From Planctomicrobium sp. (GTDB taxonomy: Bacteria; Planctomycetota; Planctomycetia; Planctomycetales; Planctomycetaceae): a stretch of 6,141 nucleotides of DNA. The notes beneath the pieces are model-generated. The model searched no databases. It was not told where the DNA came from and worked only from the letters and a program-made list of their open reading frames with translations. Location: the NCBI GenBank assembly GCA_029259835.1, contig JAJDEL010000096.1, forward strand, positions 1-6,141. Reading direction: 5' to 3'. This document shows, piece by piece, positions 1 through 6,022 of this stretch. Position 1 is the first letter of the stretch. Every line of letters begins with the position of its first letter. The position numbers and the translations under genes are program-made.

Positions 1-1
1 C

Positions 2-580
2 AATATCGATGTTGATGTCACCACCAAGTCTCGTGGCAAAGGAGGCTTGCTGGGCGGTCTGAAACGGATGCTCGCTTCGGAAAGCTTCTTCTTCTCGACT
101 TACAAGTCCAACGACAACCAACCCGGTGAAGTCGGTTTGGCCCCGACGCTTCAGGGTGATGTGTTGTTAGTGAAGTGCGACGGAGAAAACAAATGGCTCT
201 GCACTGGCGGCAGCTATCTCGGCTCTTCTTCGGAACTGACAATCAACACTCAGTTTCAGGGACTCAAAGGTTTATTGACAGGCGAGTCGATCTCGTTCGT
301 TGAAGTAGAAGGTCAGGGAGATTTGCTGGTCAACGCCTTCGGGCGAATTGCGGAATTTGAAATTGACGGCGAGATCACAGTCGATACTGGTCACGTTGTC
401 GCGTTCGAAGAGACGCTGACATACGAACCTCGCAAAGTGGCCTCCAGTTGGATTCAGTCATTCCTGTCGGGAGAAGGGATCGTCTTGAACTTCTCCGGGA
501 AAGGGAAAATCCTGGTGCAAAGCCATAACCCCAAAGAGTTCGGCGGTCGATTGGGTGGCCTGCTGCCTCCAAGAAAGTAA
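2..580 (+). CDS. AIM24 family protein (TIGR00266-type), 5' truncated by window edge
   Basis: The reading frame is open from base 2 to the TAA at 578-580, giving 192 residues, and the true start lies to the left of the window. Aligned with its neighbour at 657-1325, about 33-37 N-terminal residues are missing. That missing part would include the AGAM-type segment. Visible family blocks are SRGKGGLLGGLKR (residues 10-22), GEVGLAP, FQGLKGLL, an internal GHVVAFEETLTYE strand pair and a C-terminal VQSHNP followed by GGLLPP. This family folds as a beta-rich double-stranded barrel related to yeast mitochondrial Aim24. Its bacterial role is not established, and no enzyme motif or membrane segment is visible. 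A TTG at 47 is the first possible initiator inside the window, but it is a poor start because the conserved frame continues upstream of it. The gene is first in a probable AIM24-AIM24-miaA operon, 76 bp ahead of its paralogue. Confidence 0.9.
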   Translation, partial: NIDVDVTTKSRGKGGLLGGLKRMLASESFFFSTYKSNDNQPGEVGLAPTLQGDVLLVKCDGENKWLCTGGSYLGSSSELTINTQFQGLKGLLTGESISFVEVEGQGDLLVNAFGRIAEFEIDGEITVDTGHVVAFEETLTYEPRKVASSWIQSFLSGEGIVLNFSGKGKILVQSHNPKEFGGRLGGLLPPRK

Positions 581-656
581 AGTCTGCTTCGCCAGTGAGT
601 GAACCCAGATACCGTGGACGAAAATTGCCTGACTCAATTCGAAAGGTGCTCGAATC

Positions 657-1325
657 ATGAATTATGAAATTATTTGCGAGCCAAGCTATAGCTTGTTGGA
701 AGTTCAACTGGAAGCCAACGAAAAAGTTGTCGCCGAGGCAGGCGCGATGTCGTGGATGAGTTCAAACATCGCAACCACCACTTCCAGCCGTGGTGGGTTG
801 ATGTCTGGACTGAAACGCGCGGTCTTGACCGGCGAGAGCTTCTTTCAGAATACCTACGAAGCCGAAAACGAAGCCGGATCGATCGGCCTCGCTCCTGGAA
901 CAGCCGGCGACATCGTCGCCCATGAGTTGGACGGAGAACTCTTCCTCGAAGCAGGCGCCTTCCTGGCATCGACTCCGGATGTGGAATGCGATTCAAAATT
1001 TCAGGGACTAAAAGGCTTGCTCGGTGAAGGAATGTTTGCGCTGCGAGTCTCCGGAAACGGCACACTTTTCTTCAATGCATATGGCGACATTGAAGAAGTC
1101 CAAGTCGATGGTTCATACATTGTCGACAACGGATTCGCCGTCGCCTGGGATCCGACATTGCAATACAATCTCACTCGCTCGAAGAAAATTCGATCCTTCC
1201 TGTTTTCCGATCAGTTGCTGATGAATTTCACTGGTCACGGTCGGCTCTGGATTCAGTCTCGCAGCCCTCGCACACTCGCCAACTGGGTCCACCCATTCCG
1301 ACCAGTTGAAGCTGATAATGATTGA
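657..1325 (+). CDS. AIM24 family protein (TIGR00266-type), complete
   Basis: This is a complete 222-residue member of the AIM24 family, close to the usual length for bacterial copies. Conserved blocks in order are AGAMSWM (28-34), GGLMSGLKR (46-54), TGESFFQNTY (58-67), GLAPGTAGDI (77-86), FQGLKGLL (115-122), a DNGFAVAWDPTLQY strand pair, and a C-terminal WIQSRSP followed by LANWV. It has no signal peptide or transmembrane segment, so it is probably cytoplasmic or peripherally membrane-bound. Biochemical function is unknown for the family. The ATG at 657 is preceded by AAAGGTG at 642-648, a weak Shine-Dalgarno, and it places the protein N terminus right at the first family beta strand. It is a diverged paralogue of the upstream gene: the two share FQGLKGLL exactly but have different C-terminal tails (LANWVHPFRP here, GGLLPP there). 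Its TGA stop (1323-1325) lies just before the miaA start, suggesting cotranscription. Confidence 0.92.
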   Translation: MNYEIICEPSYSLLEVQLEANEKVVAEAGAMSWMSSNIATTTSSRGGLMSGLKRAVLTGESFFQNTYEAENEAGSIGLAPGTAGDIVAHELDGELFLEAGAFLASTPDVECDSKFQGLKGLLGEGMFALRVSGNGTLFFNAYGDIEEVQVDGSYIVDNGFAVAWDPTLQYNLTRSKKIRSFLFSDQLLMNFTGHGRLWIQSRSPRTLANWVHPFRPVEADND

Positions 1326-1339
1326 TCATCTCAAACGTC

Positions 1340-2275
1340 ATGAAATTCCCTCTCGATCTTTTACAAAAGTGTTGGTTTCTTGCCGGGCCAACGGCAGTGG
1401 GAAAAACGGCTTTGGGAATTATTCTTGCCGAGAAACTTGGTGGAGAATTGGTTTCTCTCGATTCGATGTCGATCTATCGAAAAATGAACATCGGCACGGC
1501 GAAGCCTTCTAAATTGGAGCAATCTCAAGTTCCGCACCATCTGATCGATGTCGTCGATCCACACGAAGAATACTCAACCGACCGATACATGCGAGAAGCA
1601 ATTATCGCGTGTGAAAAAATTGTGCAGCGAGGTCACGTACCGATTTTTGTGGGTGGAACTGGGCTTTATTTGCGTTCCATTTTGAGAGGAGTCTTCGAAG
1701 GACCAGAAGCCGACTGGGAGTTTCGCAACAATCTCGAACATCAAGCAACTTTGGAAGCACCCGATTGGCTGAGCATACGCTTAAAGAAAATCGATCCCGT
1801 GACAGCTGGACGTATTCATCCGAACGATTCCCGACGCCTGATCCGCGCACTCGAAATTTATCACCTCACCGGGAAGCCAGCTTCAGAACTACTGGAGGAA
1901 GGTCCGCTTCCAAAAGATTCACGCCCTGAGCATGTCTACTGGCTATCTCCAGAGAGAGAGTGGATTCACGGGCGAATCAACCTGCGCGTCGATCAAATGA
2001 TTGCAGAAGGTCTCGAAGAAGAAGTCCGCATGCTCCTGCAACTGGAACCTCCGATCGGTCGCACCGCGCGTCAGGGGCTCGGCTATCGTGAAATGATCGA
2101 CTGGATCGAAGGCCGCTCACCTTCGATTGAAAAAACCGCTGAACTCATCAAAACGCACACCAGACAATTCGCGAAACGACAACACACTTGGTTCCGAAAC
2201 CTCGAAGAATGCCAGGCAATCAACGTTGAGCCAATGGATACCGTTCAGACGCTTGTTGACCGAATTGTTGGGTGA
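1340..2275 (+). CDS. miaA: tRNA dimethylallyltransferase MiaA
   Basis: MiaA transfers a dimethylallyl group from DMAPP to N6 of adenosine 37 in tRNAs that read codons starting with U. This is the first step towards ms2i6A, and it occurs in the cytoplasm. The 311-residue product has the family landmarks: P-loop GPTAVGKT (16-23), DSMSIYRKMNIGTAKPS (41-57, with Asp41 as the expected catalytic base), VGGTGLY (104-110), RIHPND (158-163), GLGYREM (246-252) and TRQFAKRQHTWFR (274-286). Length is typical for the family. I chose the ATG at 1340 because it puts the P-loop about 15 residues from the N terminus. An in-frame TTG at 1322 would add six residues (MIISNV) and overlap the stop of the preceding AIM24 gene as TTGA, so coupled translation from there is possible. 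Neither start has a clear Shine-Dalgarno. The gene ends 18 bp from the convergent phosphatase-like gene. Confidence 0.96.
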   Translation: MKFPLDLLQKCWFLAGPTAVGKTALGIILAEKLGGELVSLDSMSIYRKMNIGTAKPSKLEQSQVPHHLIDVVDPHEEYSTDRYMREAIIACEKIVQRGHVPIFVGGTGLYLRSILRGVFEGPEADWEFRNNLEHQATLEAPDWLSIRLKKIDPVTAGRIHPNDSRRLIRALEIYHLTGKPASELLEEGPLPKDSRPEHVYWLSPEREWIHGRINLRVDQMIAEGLEEEVRMLLQLEPPIGRTARQGLGYREMIDWIEGRSPSIEKTAELIKTHTRQFAKRQHTWFRNLEECQAINVEPMDTVQTLVDRIVG

Positions 2276-2293
2276 GTTGCAAGACGAAAAATT

Positions 2294-3607
2294 TCACTCA
2301 CTCTCCGGCATGGCCACGCCGTAGTTCTTCAAAATAAGCGGAGTGATGTCGAGGTCGGTGTAGCTTTTTTCATCGAGAGGATTCGATGACACAAGAATGC
2401 CGGTCGAGCCAGGGTAGCCATGGGAACCTTTGACGAGAGTCGCGTCGAGGGGTGTGGCCTTGGCTGGCATCTCGATGAACATTTCGACCGGATCGTAGCC
2501 TGGCTTGCGATGGATATCGACGGTTCGAGCAAATTTCGGCGCTTTCTCGTCGTCCATCCACCAGTAGTAAGCGAACCAGGCATCTGGTTTCGAAATGAGG
2601 ACAACTTCACCCGAGCGAGGATGACCGAGCTTGTACTTGCCGCGGTCTGTGCCGGTCAGGACTTCTTCTACAAGAGGATGATTTCGGAACAGGTTGGCGA
2701 CTGTTTCGATATCTTCCGAGTTCTTCACAAACAGATGTGCCAACTGATGATCGGCCAATGCCCAGGCTGCTGATTCACCTGGAACGAGGTTCTCGAGTCC
2801 TTCTTCTTCAACGAGATGAAGCAGGCCAGCATCTCGCAAAATTCGATTCGGATAGGCAACAGAGTTCACTTCAGAAATCACATACTCGCTGGCGAACAAC
2901 CAGTGGATTTCATCCATGTCAGTAGTTTCGAACTCATCAATCAATCGACCGAGAGAGACATCGAGATCAATCACCGCTTGCAATGCTTCTGGGCTATTCG
3001 GTCCGGTTTTTTGTGCGGCATAGTCGAGATGTGTGATATACAAGTAGAAAAACTGCGGTTTGAAATCACGCGCTGCTTTGATGGCGGAGTCGATAATCCA
3101 GTCGGAACTTTTGATATTGGTGAGCGGCCCCCAAAAATTCATGAGCGGGAAGTGTCCGAACTCATCGCGGAGTTCTCCGTAGAGCAATTCTGGCTTTGTG
3201 TAACACCACAGCGATTCCGAACCATCCGGGTTATGAATCGGAGCAAAAGTGCAAATATAGTCGGCGCCGGCGCCTTTTGAGTGCATCGGAAACCAAACCG
3301 CTGAAGTAATCGACGGATCGGCATCGTGAAGCATGTCCCAGATTTGAGGAGCTTCGATGCACTCGTTCCAGGCCGTCCAAAGTTCAAATTCACCTTTGTC
3401 ACGATAGAAAAAACCATTCGCGATCACGCCATGCACATCCGATCCGACGCCTGTCGTCAGGTTTGCCTGAACCGGGCATGTCACGCACGGAAACGATGCC
3501 GTCAGCGGCGCCACCGAACCTCGGTCAGCAAGCCGATTCAAATTCGGCATATTAGACAGGTCTTCGGTACGAAGACCTGGAATGGAAACAAGAACTGTCT
3601 GTGACAT
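2294..3607 (-). CDS. Alkaline phosphatase superfamily protein (type I phosphodiesterase / nucleotide pyrophosphatase-like) with altered metal site
   Basis: The 437-residue protein has the layout of the phosphodiesterase/nucleotide pyrophosphatase branch of the alkaline phosphatase superfamily. It has an N-terminal strand plus PGLR (10-13), a nucleophile loop [16 protein letters not shown] (38-53, with Thr43 as the expected nucleophile), [10 protein letters not shown] (59-68), [14 protein letters not shown] (190-203), SEY (240-242), a C-terminal SHGYPG with His396, and a terminal DITPLIL helix. Compared with canonical NPP enzymes, the first metal Asp is Pro10, the His after the HLD Asp is Gln199, and the Asp-His pair is Glu241-Tyr242. 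Thr43, Asp195 and His396 remain. A phosphoesterase role is therefore likely only in a modified form, and the substrate is unknown. An EboF-like relative is possible, but no other ebo gene is in the window. No signal peptide is seen, so it is probably cytoplasmic. The ATG at 3607 has no Shine-Dalgarno; heptamer repeats run up to it. Confidence 0.85.
   Translation of the reverse strand: MSQTVLVSIPGLRTEDLSNMPNLNRLADRGSVAPLTASFPCVTCPVQANLTTGVGSDVHGVIANGFFYRDKGEFELWTAWNECIEAPQIWDMLHDADPSITSAVWFPMHSKGAGADYICTFAPIHNPDGSESLWCYTKPELLYGELRDEFGHFPLMNFWGPLTNIKSSDWIIDSAIKAARDFKPQFFYLYITHLDYAAQKTGPNSPEALQAVIDLDVSLGRLIDEFETTDMDEIHWLFASEYVISEVNSVAYPNRILRDAGLLHLVEEEGLENLVPGESAAWALADHQLAHLFVKNSEDIETVANLFRNHPLVEEVLTGTDRGKYKLGHPRSGEVVLISKPDAWFAYYWWMDDEKAPKFARTVDIHRKPGYDPVEMFIEMPAKATPLDATLVKGSHGYPGSTGILVSSNPLDEKSYTDLDITPLILKNYGVAMPESE
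3557..3579. repeat. Perfect 10-bp inverted repeat with 3-nt loop inside the phosphatase-like gene
   Basis: CAGGTCTTCG (3557-3566) and CGAAGACCTG (3570-3579) are exact reverse complements around the loop GTA. In the mRNA this is a compact hairpin starting 28 nt after the first base of the start codon. It encodes residues PGLRTEDL. No T-run follows on either strand, so it is not an intrinsic terminator. Confidence 0.9.
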
Positions 3608-3651
3608 AGGATTTAGGGGTTAGGGGTTAGGGGTTAGGATCTAGGAGTTAG
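3606..3651 (+). repeat. Telomere-like heptamer tandem repeat (TTAGGGG type)
   Basis: In a 7-bp register the units are ATAGGAT (3606), three exact TTAGGGG copies (3613, 3620, 3627), TTAGGAT (3634), CTAGGAG (3641) and a partial TTAG (3648), about 6.5 copies in all. The first degenerate unit includes two bases of the phosphatase start codon (CAT at 3605-3607 on the + strand). The repeats therefore form the whole near-start leader of that gene, read as CCCCUAA units in the mRNA. The + strand, which is the template for that gene, carries three GGGG runs separated by TTA. Confidence 0.9.
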
Positions 3652-3666
3652 AAAACTGCTCCTTAT

Positions 3667-3729
3667 CAACGCTTCAACGATAAACGCTCAACGAATCATC
3701 ACTCGACACTCAACCCTAGTCACTCAACC
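3667..3729. repeat. Degenerate heptamer tract (CAACGNN / TCAACNN type)
   Basis: After the TTAGGGG array, the rest of the spacer shows a looser 7-bp period. CAACG-type cores occur at 3667, 3675, 3682 (AAACG) and 3689. These are followed in the same register by TCATCAC (3696), TCGACAC (3703), TCAACCC (3710), TAGTCAC (3717) and TCAACCT (3724). The first step is 8 bp and the later ones are 7. The tract runs over the trmB stop codon (3720-3722) into its last codons. Individual units are diverged, so the periodicity is less certain than for the adjacent array. Confidence 0.6.
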
Positions 3730-4364
3730 TTCCTCACCCATCGTCCGCGATGAATCGGCAGGCCGAGCTTTCGTTTTTTGCGTTCGTAACTGGTTTGGTA
3801 GTCCATATCGTGTTCGGCGTCACGTTCTTCGGGAGTCGGAAGTGTTTCGAAGTCCGTGTGGTGCTCCATCAACGAGGAAATCACGCCGAAGTATTCTTCA
3901 ACATCAGTCCACGAATGCAAATACCCACCAGGAACGAGTAGATTCGAACAAAGGTCAACGAACGTATTATTGAAAACTCGGCGTTTGCGATGTTTTTTCT
4001 TCCACCAAGGGTCTGGGAAGTAAACATGAATCGCATTGACCGAATGCGGCGCGATCATCTTTGAAAACGGAATGTTCGCATCTCCACCAAGAACACAAGC
4101 GTTCTTGAGGTCTCGACGCTTCAACCGAGCGGCGCCGCGTCGACCTTCTCGAAAATCGACTTCGATTCCCAGAAAGTTTCTTTCCGGATGAACTTCAGAG
4201 GCATTCACAAGAAACAACCCACGACCACAACCGACATCGATTTCAACAGGATTGTCGTTGCCGAACAGAGTCGGCCAGTCGAGCTTGCCATCGTACTCTT
4301 CGACAATATCGTCGAGTGCCAGGAAGAACGGTTTCAAGTTAATCGGTGGGGGTTTTGTCTGCAT
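3720..4364 (-). CDS. trmB: tRNA (guanine-N7-)-methyltransferase TrmB
   Basis: TrmB uses S-adenosylmethionine to methylate N7 of G46 in the variable loop of tRNAs, in the cytoplasm. The 214-residue product matches the family in length and motifs. The SAM-binding motif I is VEIDVGCGRGLFLV (40-53), followed by FLGIEVD (64-70), a GGDAN segment (93-97), the diagnostic FPDPWWKKKHRKRR (116-129) and the C-terminal TSYERKKRKLG (191-201), which matches the family T-x-(F/Y)-E-x-(R/K) signature. The ATG at 4364 leaves a short N terminus ahead of the Rossmann fold, as expected, and lacks a clear Shine-Dalgarno. It lies 70 bp downstream of the SGNH gene and 112 bp upstream of the phosphatase-like gene, all on the same strand. 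The last codons and TGA stop (3720-3722) fall inside a degenerate heptamer tract, so the C-terminal residues KVE may be repeat-derived. Confidence 0.96.
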   Translation of the reverse strand: MQTKPPPINLKPFFLALDDIVEEYDGKLDWPTLFGNDNPVEIDVGCGRGLFLVNASEVHPERNFLGIEVDFREGRRGAARLKRRDLKNACVLGGDANIPFSKMIAPHSVNAIHVYFPDPWWKKKHRKRRVFNNTFVDLCSNLLVPGGYLHSWTDVEEYFGVISSLMEHHTDFETLPTPEERDAEHDMDYQTSYERKKRKLGLPIHRGRWVRKVE

Positions 4365-4380
4365 AGATCATTCGACAGAA

Positions 4381-4421
4381 AACGATGAAAAACGTGAGTA
4401 TAGCGAAGAGGACTCATCGTT
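4381..4421. repeat. 8-bp inverted repeat in the SGNH-trmB spacer
   Basis: AACGATGA (4381-4388) and TCATCGTT (4414-4421) are exact reverse complements with a 25-nt loop. On the minus strand the 3' arm runs into TTTTC, shortly before the trmB start at 4364. It could be a weak attenuator or a protein-binding site between the two genes, but the loop is long and the T-run is short. Confidence 0.5.
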
Positions 4422-4434
4422 CCATTCACTAGCT

Positions 4435-5916
4435 TCAGCGGTGTGGCTGAATTCGATGAGGAAAACGCTCTTCGACCGGTGGACCTTCGGTATCTCCTTG
4501 TGTCCATTTTTGAAGAGCTTTGAGCATTTTATTTCCGCGGTGAAAGTACAAGGAGTCGAGAGATTCAAAATGTGATTGAAATACCACCTGAGATGTTTCT
4601 TCCCAGTCCTTCGGCAAAGTGACGAATCCTTGGCTCTCCATCCAATCTCCAATCGCGAGGGCGATTTTCTGGTGACCTTCGAATGACGGATGGACGTGAT
4701 CGACCAACCAGTTGTCGCCAAGGATCCCGGACGTTGTTTGACTCTCTAACAATTCATGCATGTTCAGAATCGCAACGTCCTCCATTTCGGCAACCTGGTG
4801 TAAGGCGATGACGAGAGGCGTCGTCATTCGCAAGGGGCATATATCAAGATCACGAGCTTTCATAAATGCTGCCTTGGCTTCGTTTTTCCGATTGAGAATT
4901 TCGAGACAGCGACCGAGTTCGTACCAGTTCGTGGCGAACTGGTCATCGAGTTCACAGACTTGTTGCCAGAGCTTTGTCGCTTGCGGTAAGTCTGTGCGAT
5001 AGAGCGAGCGGGCCGTTTTCTTCAGTTGCGAAACACGCTCTCGCTCTGTCACCGTCAACTGACCTGACTCAGATTTGAACGGCGGAATTCCACTCAAATT
5101 CGATGGAGGCTGTATCAGTAGAATCGGAACTTCTGCGGCGCGTGCTTTGCGGACCATGCGGCGCACGTTGGCTTCAAAATGAACTGCGATCGCATCATTC
5201 CATTTCAAATCACGATGAAAAGCCGCGATGCCGTTCTTGTAATCAAGCATGGCATCGGCATCTGCCGCGAGAACGGTTTTCTTGTGATCTCTGGAACCGA
5301 ACATCTCAGCAGCGACGTTGACCGTTCGAGACTTCGTCATTAGGTAAGTCGGAGTTTCCAGCCAGCGCGGTATCGTCTTGATGTCGTCGTAGCTGCGGTC
5401 TTCAAGAAATTCATTGTGACCTGTGCAAATAATGAACAGATCAGGTTCGTAGTTCAGGCATTCTTCGAGAATTGGAATCAATCGATAACTGGCGTAAGAG
5501 ATACCACCACAGTTGATCACCTCCCAGTCTCTCTCCGGTTCCGCCTGTTCGAGACTCATCCGCAGCCACGTCGTGAATGAAGTCTCAATGGAATACGGCC
5601 TCCCCTGCACTGTTGAGCCACCTAAGCAAAAAATGCGAAAGGCATTCGCCGATTTCACCGCAGGAAAATCCTCATCGGCAAAAAACTTCTCCCGCTTTGG
5701 AGAAAGCATGTACTTGCTCTGTTCCGGATTCAATTCGAACAGCGGGATCACACCTGCAAAGCCAACAAACGGATCAACCGAATCGTCTGGAATACCGATT
5801 CCCAATACAGTGAACGCTCCTTCTAATAGAATGAACGGAACAAGAGCGCATGCCACCGCCAACAAGCGGAATGTCCACTTCCGTCGCAAGGTACGGTTTG
5901 GGGGATGATTATCCAT
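4435..5916 (-). CDS. Membrane-anchored SGNH/GDSL hydrolase with internal TPR-like segment
   Basis: This 493-residue protein starts with a basic stretch (R8, R11, R12, K13) and a hydrophobic helix at about 18-42 that should act as a membrane anchor with the rest outside the cytoplasm. SGNH blocks are visible: block I FCLGGSTVQG (96-105, with Ser101 as nucleophile), block II NCGGISYASY (135-144), block III CTGHNEF (164-170, with Asn168), and block V DHVHP (406-410, with Asp406 and His409). Between blocks III and V lies a helical, TPR-like stretch at about 309-359 (ATKLWQQVCELD, then NWYELGRCLEILNRKNEAKAAF). The fold suggests an esterase or a deacetylase/acetyltransferase acting on envelope glycans or lipids, but the substrate cannot be read from sequence. 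The ATG at 5916 gives a sensible anchor start; no Shine-Dalgarno is seen. It is divergent from the Tat-signal gene at 6023 and probably heads a minus-strand unit with trmB. It is not a simple secreted lipase, as there is no cleavable signal peptide. Confidence 0.85.
   Translation of the reverse strand: MDNHPPNRTLRRKWTFRLLAVACALVPFILLEGAFTVLGIGIPDDSVDPFVGFAGVIPLFELNPEQSKYMLSPKREKFFADEDFPAVKSANAFRIFCLGGSTVQGRPYSIETSFTTWLRMSLEQAEPERDWEVINCGGISYASYRLIPILEECLNYEPDLFIICTGHNEFLEDRSYDDIKTIPRWLETPTYLMTKSRTVNVAAEMFGSRDHKKTVLAADADAMLDYKNGIAAFHRDLKWNDAIAVHFEANVRRMVRKARAAEVPILLIQPPSNLSGIPPFKSESGQLTVTERERVSQLKKTARSLYRTDLPQATKLWQQVCELDDQFATNWYELGRCLEILNRKNEAKAAFMKARDLDICPLRMTTPLVIALHQVAEMEDVAILNMHELLESQTTSGILGDNWLVDHVHPSFEGHQKIALAIGDWMESQGFVTLPKDWEETSQVVFQSHFESLDSLYFHRGNKMLKALQKWTQGDTEGPPVEERFPHRIQPHR
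4923..4943. repeat. Perfect 9-bp inverted repeat with 3-nt loop inside the SGNH/TPR gene
   Basis: ACCAGTTCG (4923-4931) and CGAACTGGT (4935-4943) are exact reverse complements around TGG. The repeat lies in the codons for the TPR-like segment (around residues 325-331). It has no T-run and no evident role. It may simply reflect codon choice. Confidence 0.85.
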
Positions 5917-5955
5917 GGTTGAAGTCTAACTTTGCACGCCTCAATTCTGAACCGA

Positions 5956-5985
5956 TTGGCGTCTCTATTCTTGCATCACTATAAT
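5956..5985 (+). promoter_or_regulatory. Sigma70-like promoter for the Tat-signal gene
   Basis: TTGGCG at 5956-5961 and a consensus TATAAT at 5980-5985 are separated by 18 bp. They lie in the divergent spacer and point towards the Tat-signal gene. Initiation would be expected near 5992, giving a leader of about 30 nt that contains the AGGAG ribosome site. The -10 is a perfect match and the -35 is partial. No equally good promoter was seen for the divergent SGNH gene. Confidence 0.6.
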
Positions 5986-6010
5986 CGGGCCACATGAATA
6001 ATGTTTCACC

Positions 6011-6015
6011 AGGAG
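6011..6015 (+). promoter_or_regulatory. Shine-Dalgarno of the Tat-signal gene
   Basis: AGGAG lies seven bases upstream of the ATG at 6023, which is optimal spacing. It decides the start codon of this gene and is the only strong ribosome-binding motif in the window. Confidence 0.75.
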
Positions 6016-6022
6016 CTAACAA

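Noticed and set aside
670..1065. 131-residue minus-strand open frame opposite the second AIM24 gene
   Set aside because: Its product is Arg/Ser-rich low-quality sequence typical of an antisense shadow, while the + strand frame matches a known family throughout.
2270..2303. Possible terminator hairpin in the miaA/phosphatase convergent gap (GTGAGT 2272-2277 with ACTCAC 2296-2301)
   Set aside because: The stem is only six clean pairs plus a wobble and an outer pair, the loop is 18 nt, and no T-run follows on either strand. It is not convincing as a terminator.
3263..3274. 12-bp palindrome GGCGCCGGCGCC
   Set aside because: It encodes a Gly-Ala-Gly-Ala stretch in the phosphatase-like protein and is explained by codon choice; there is no second copy or flanking structure.
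2420..3280. Two long + strand open frames (2420-2773 and 2816-3280) opposite the phosphatase-like gene
   Set aside because: They are antisense to a well-supported coding gene, their proteins show no recognisable motif, and codon bias on the opposite strand explains open antisense frames.
3606..3729. CRISPR array or chromosome-end telomere
   Set aside because: Units are 7 bp with no spacers, so it is not CRISPR. The array is short and flanked by intact genes on both sides, so it is not a terminal telomere.
5185..5194. TGCGATCGCA palindrome, containing the cyanobacterial HIP1 octamer
   Set aside because: A single copy in coding sequence; HIP1 is meaningful only when highly over-represented, and no other copy was noticed here.
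5513..5908. 131-residue + strand open frame opposite the SGNH gene N terminus
   Set aside because: The minus-strand frame carries the SGNH block I motif and a membrane anchor here. The antisense product has no family features.
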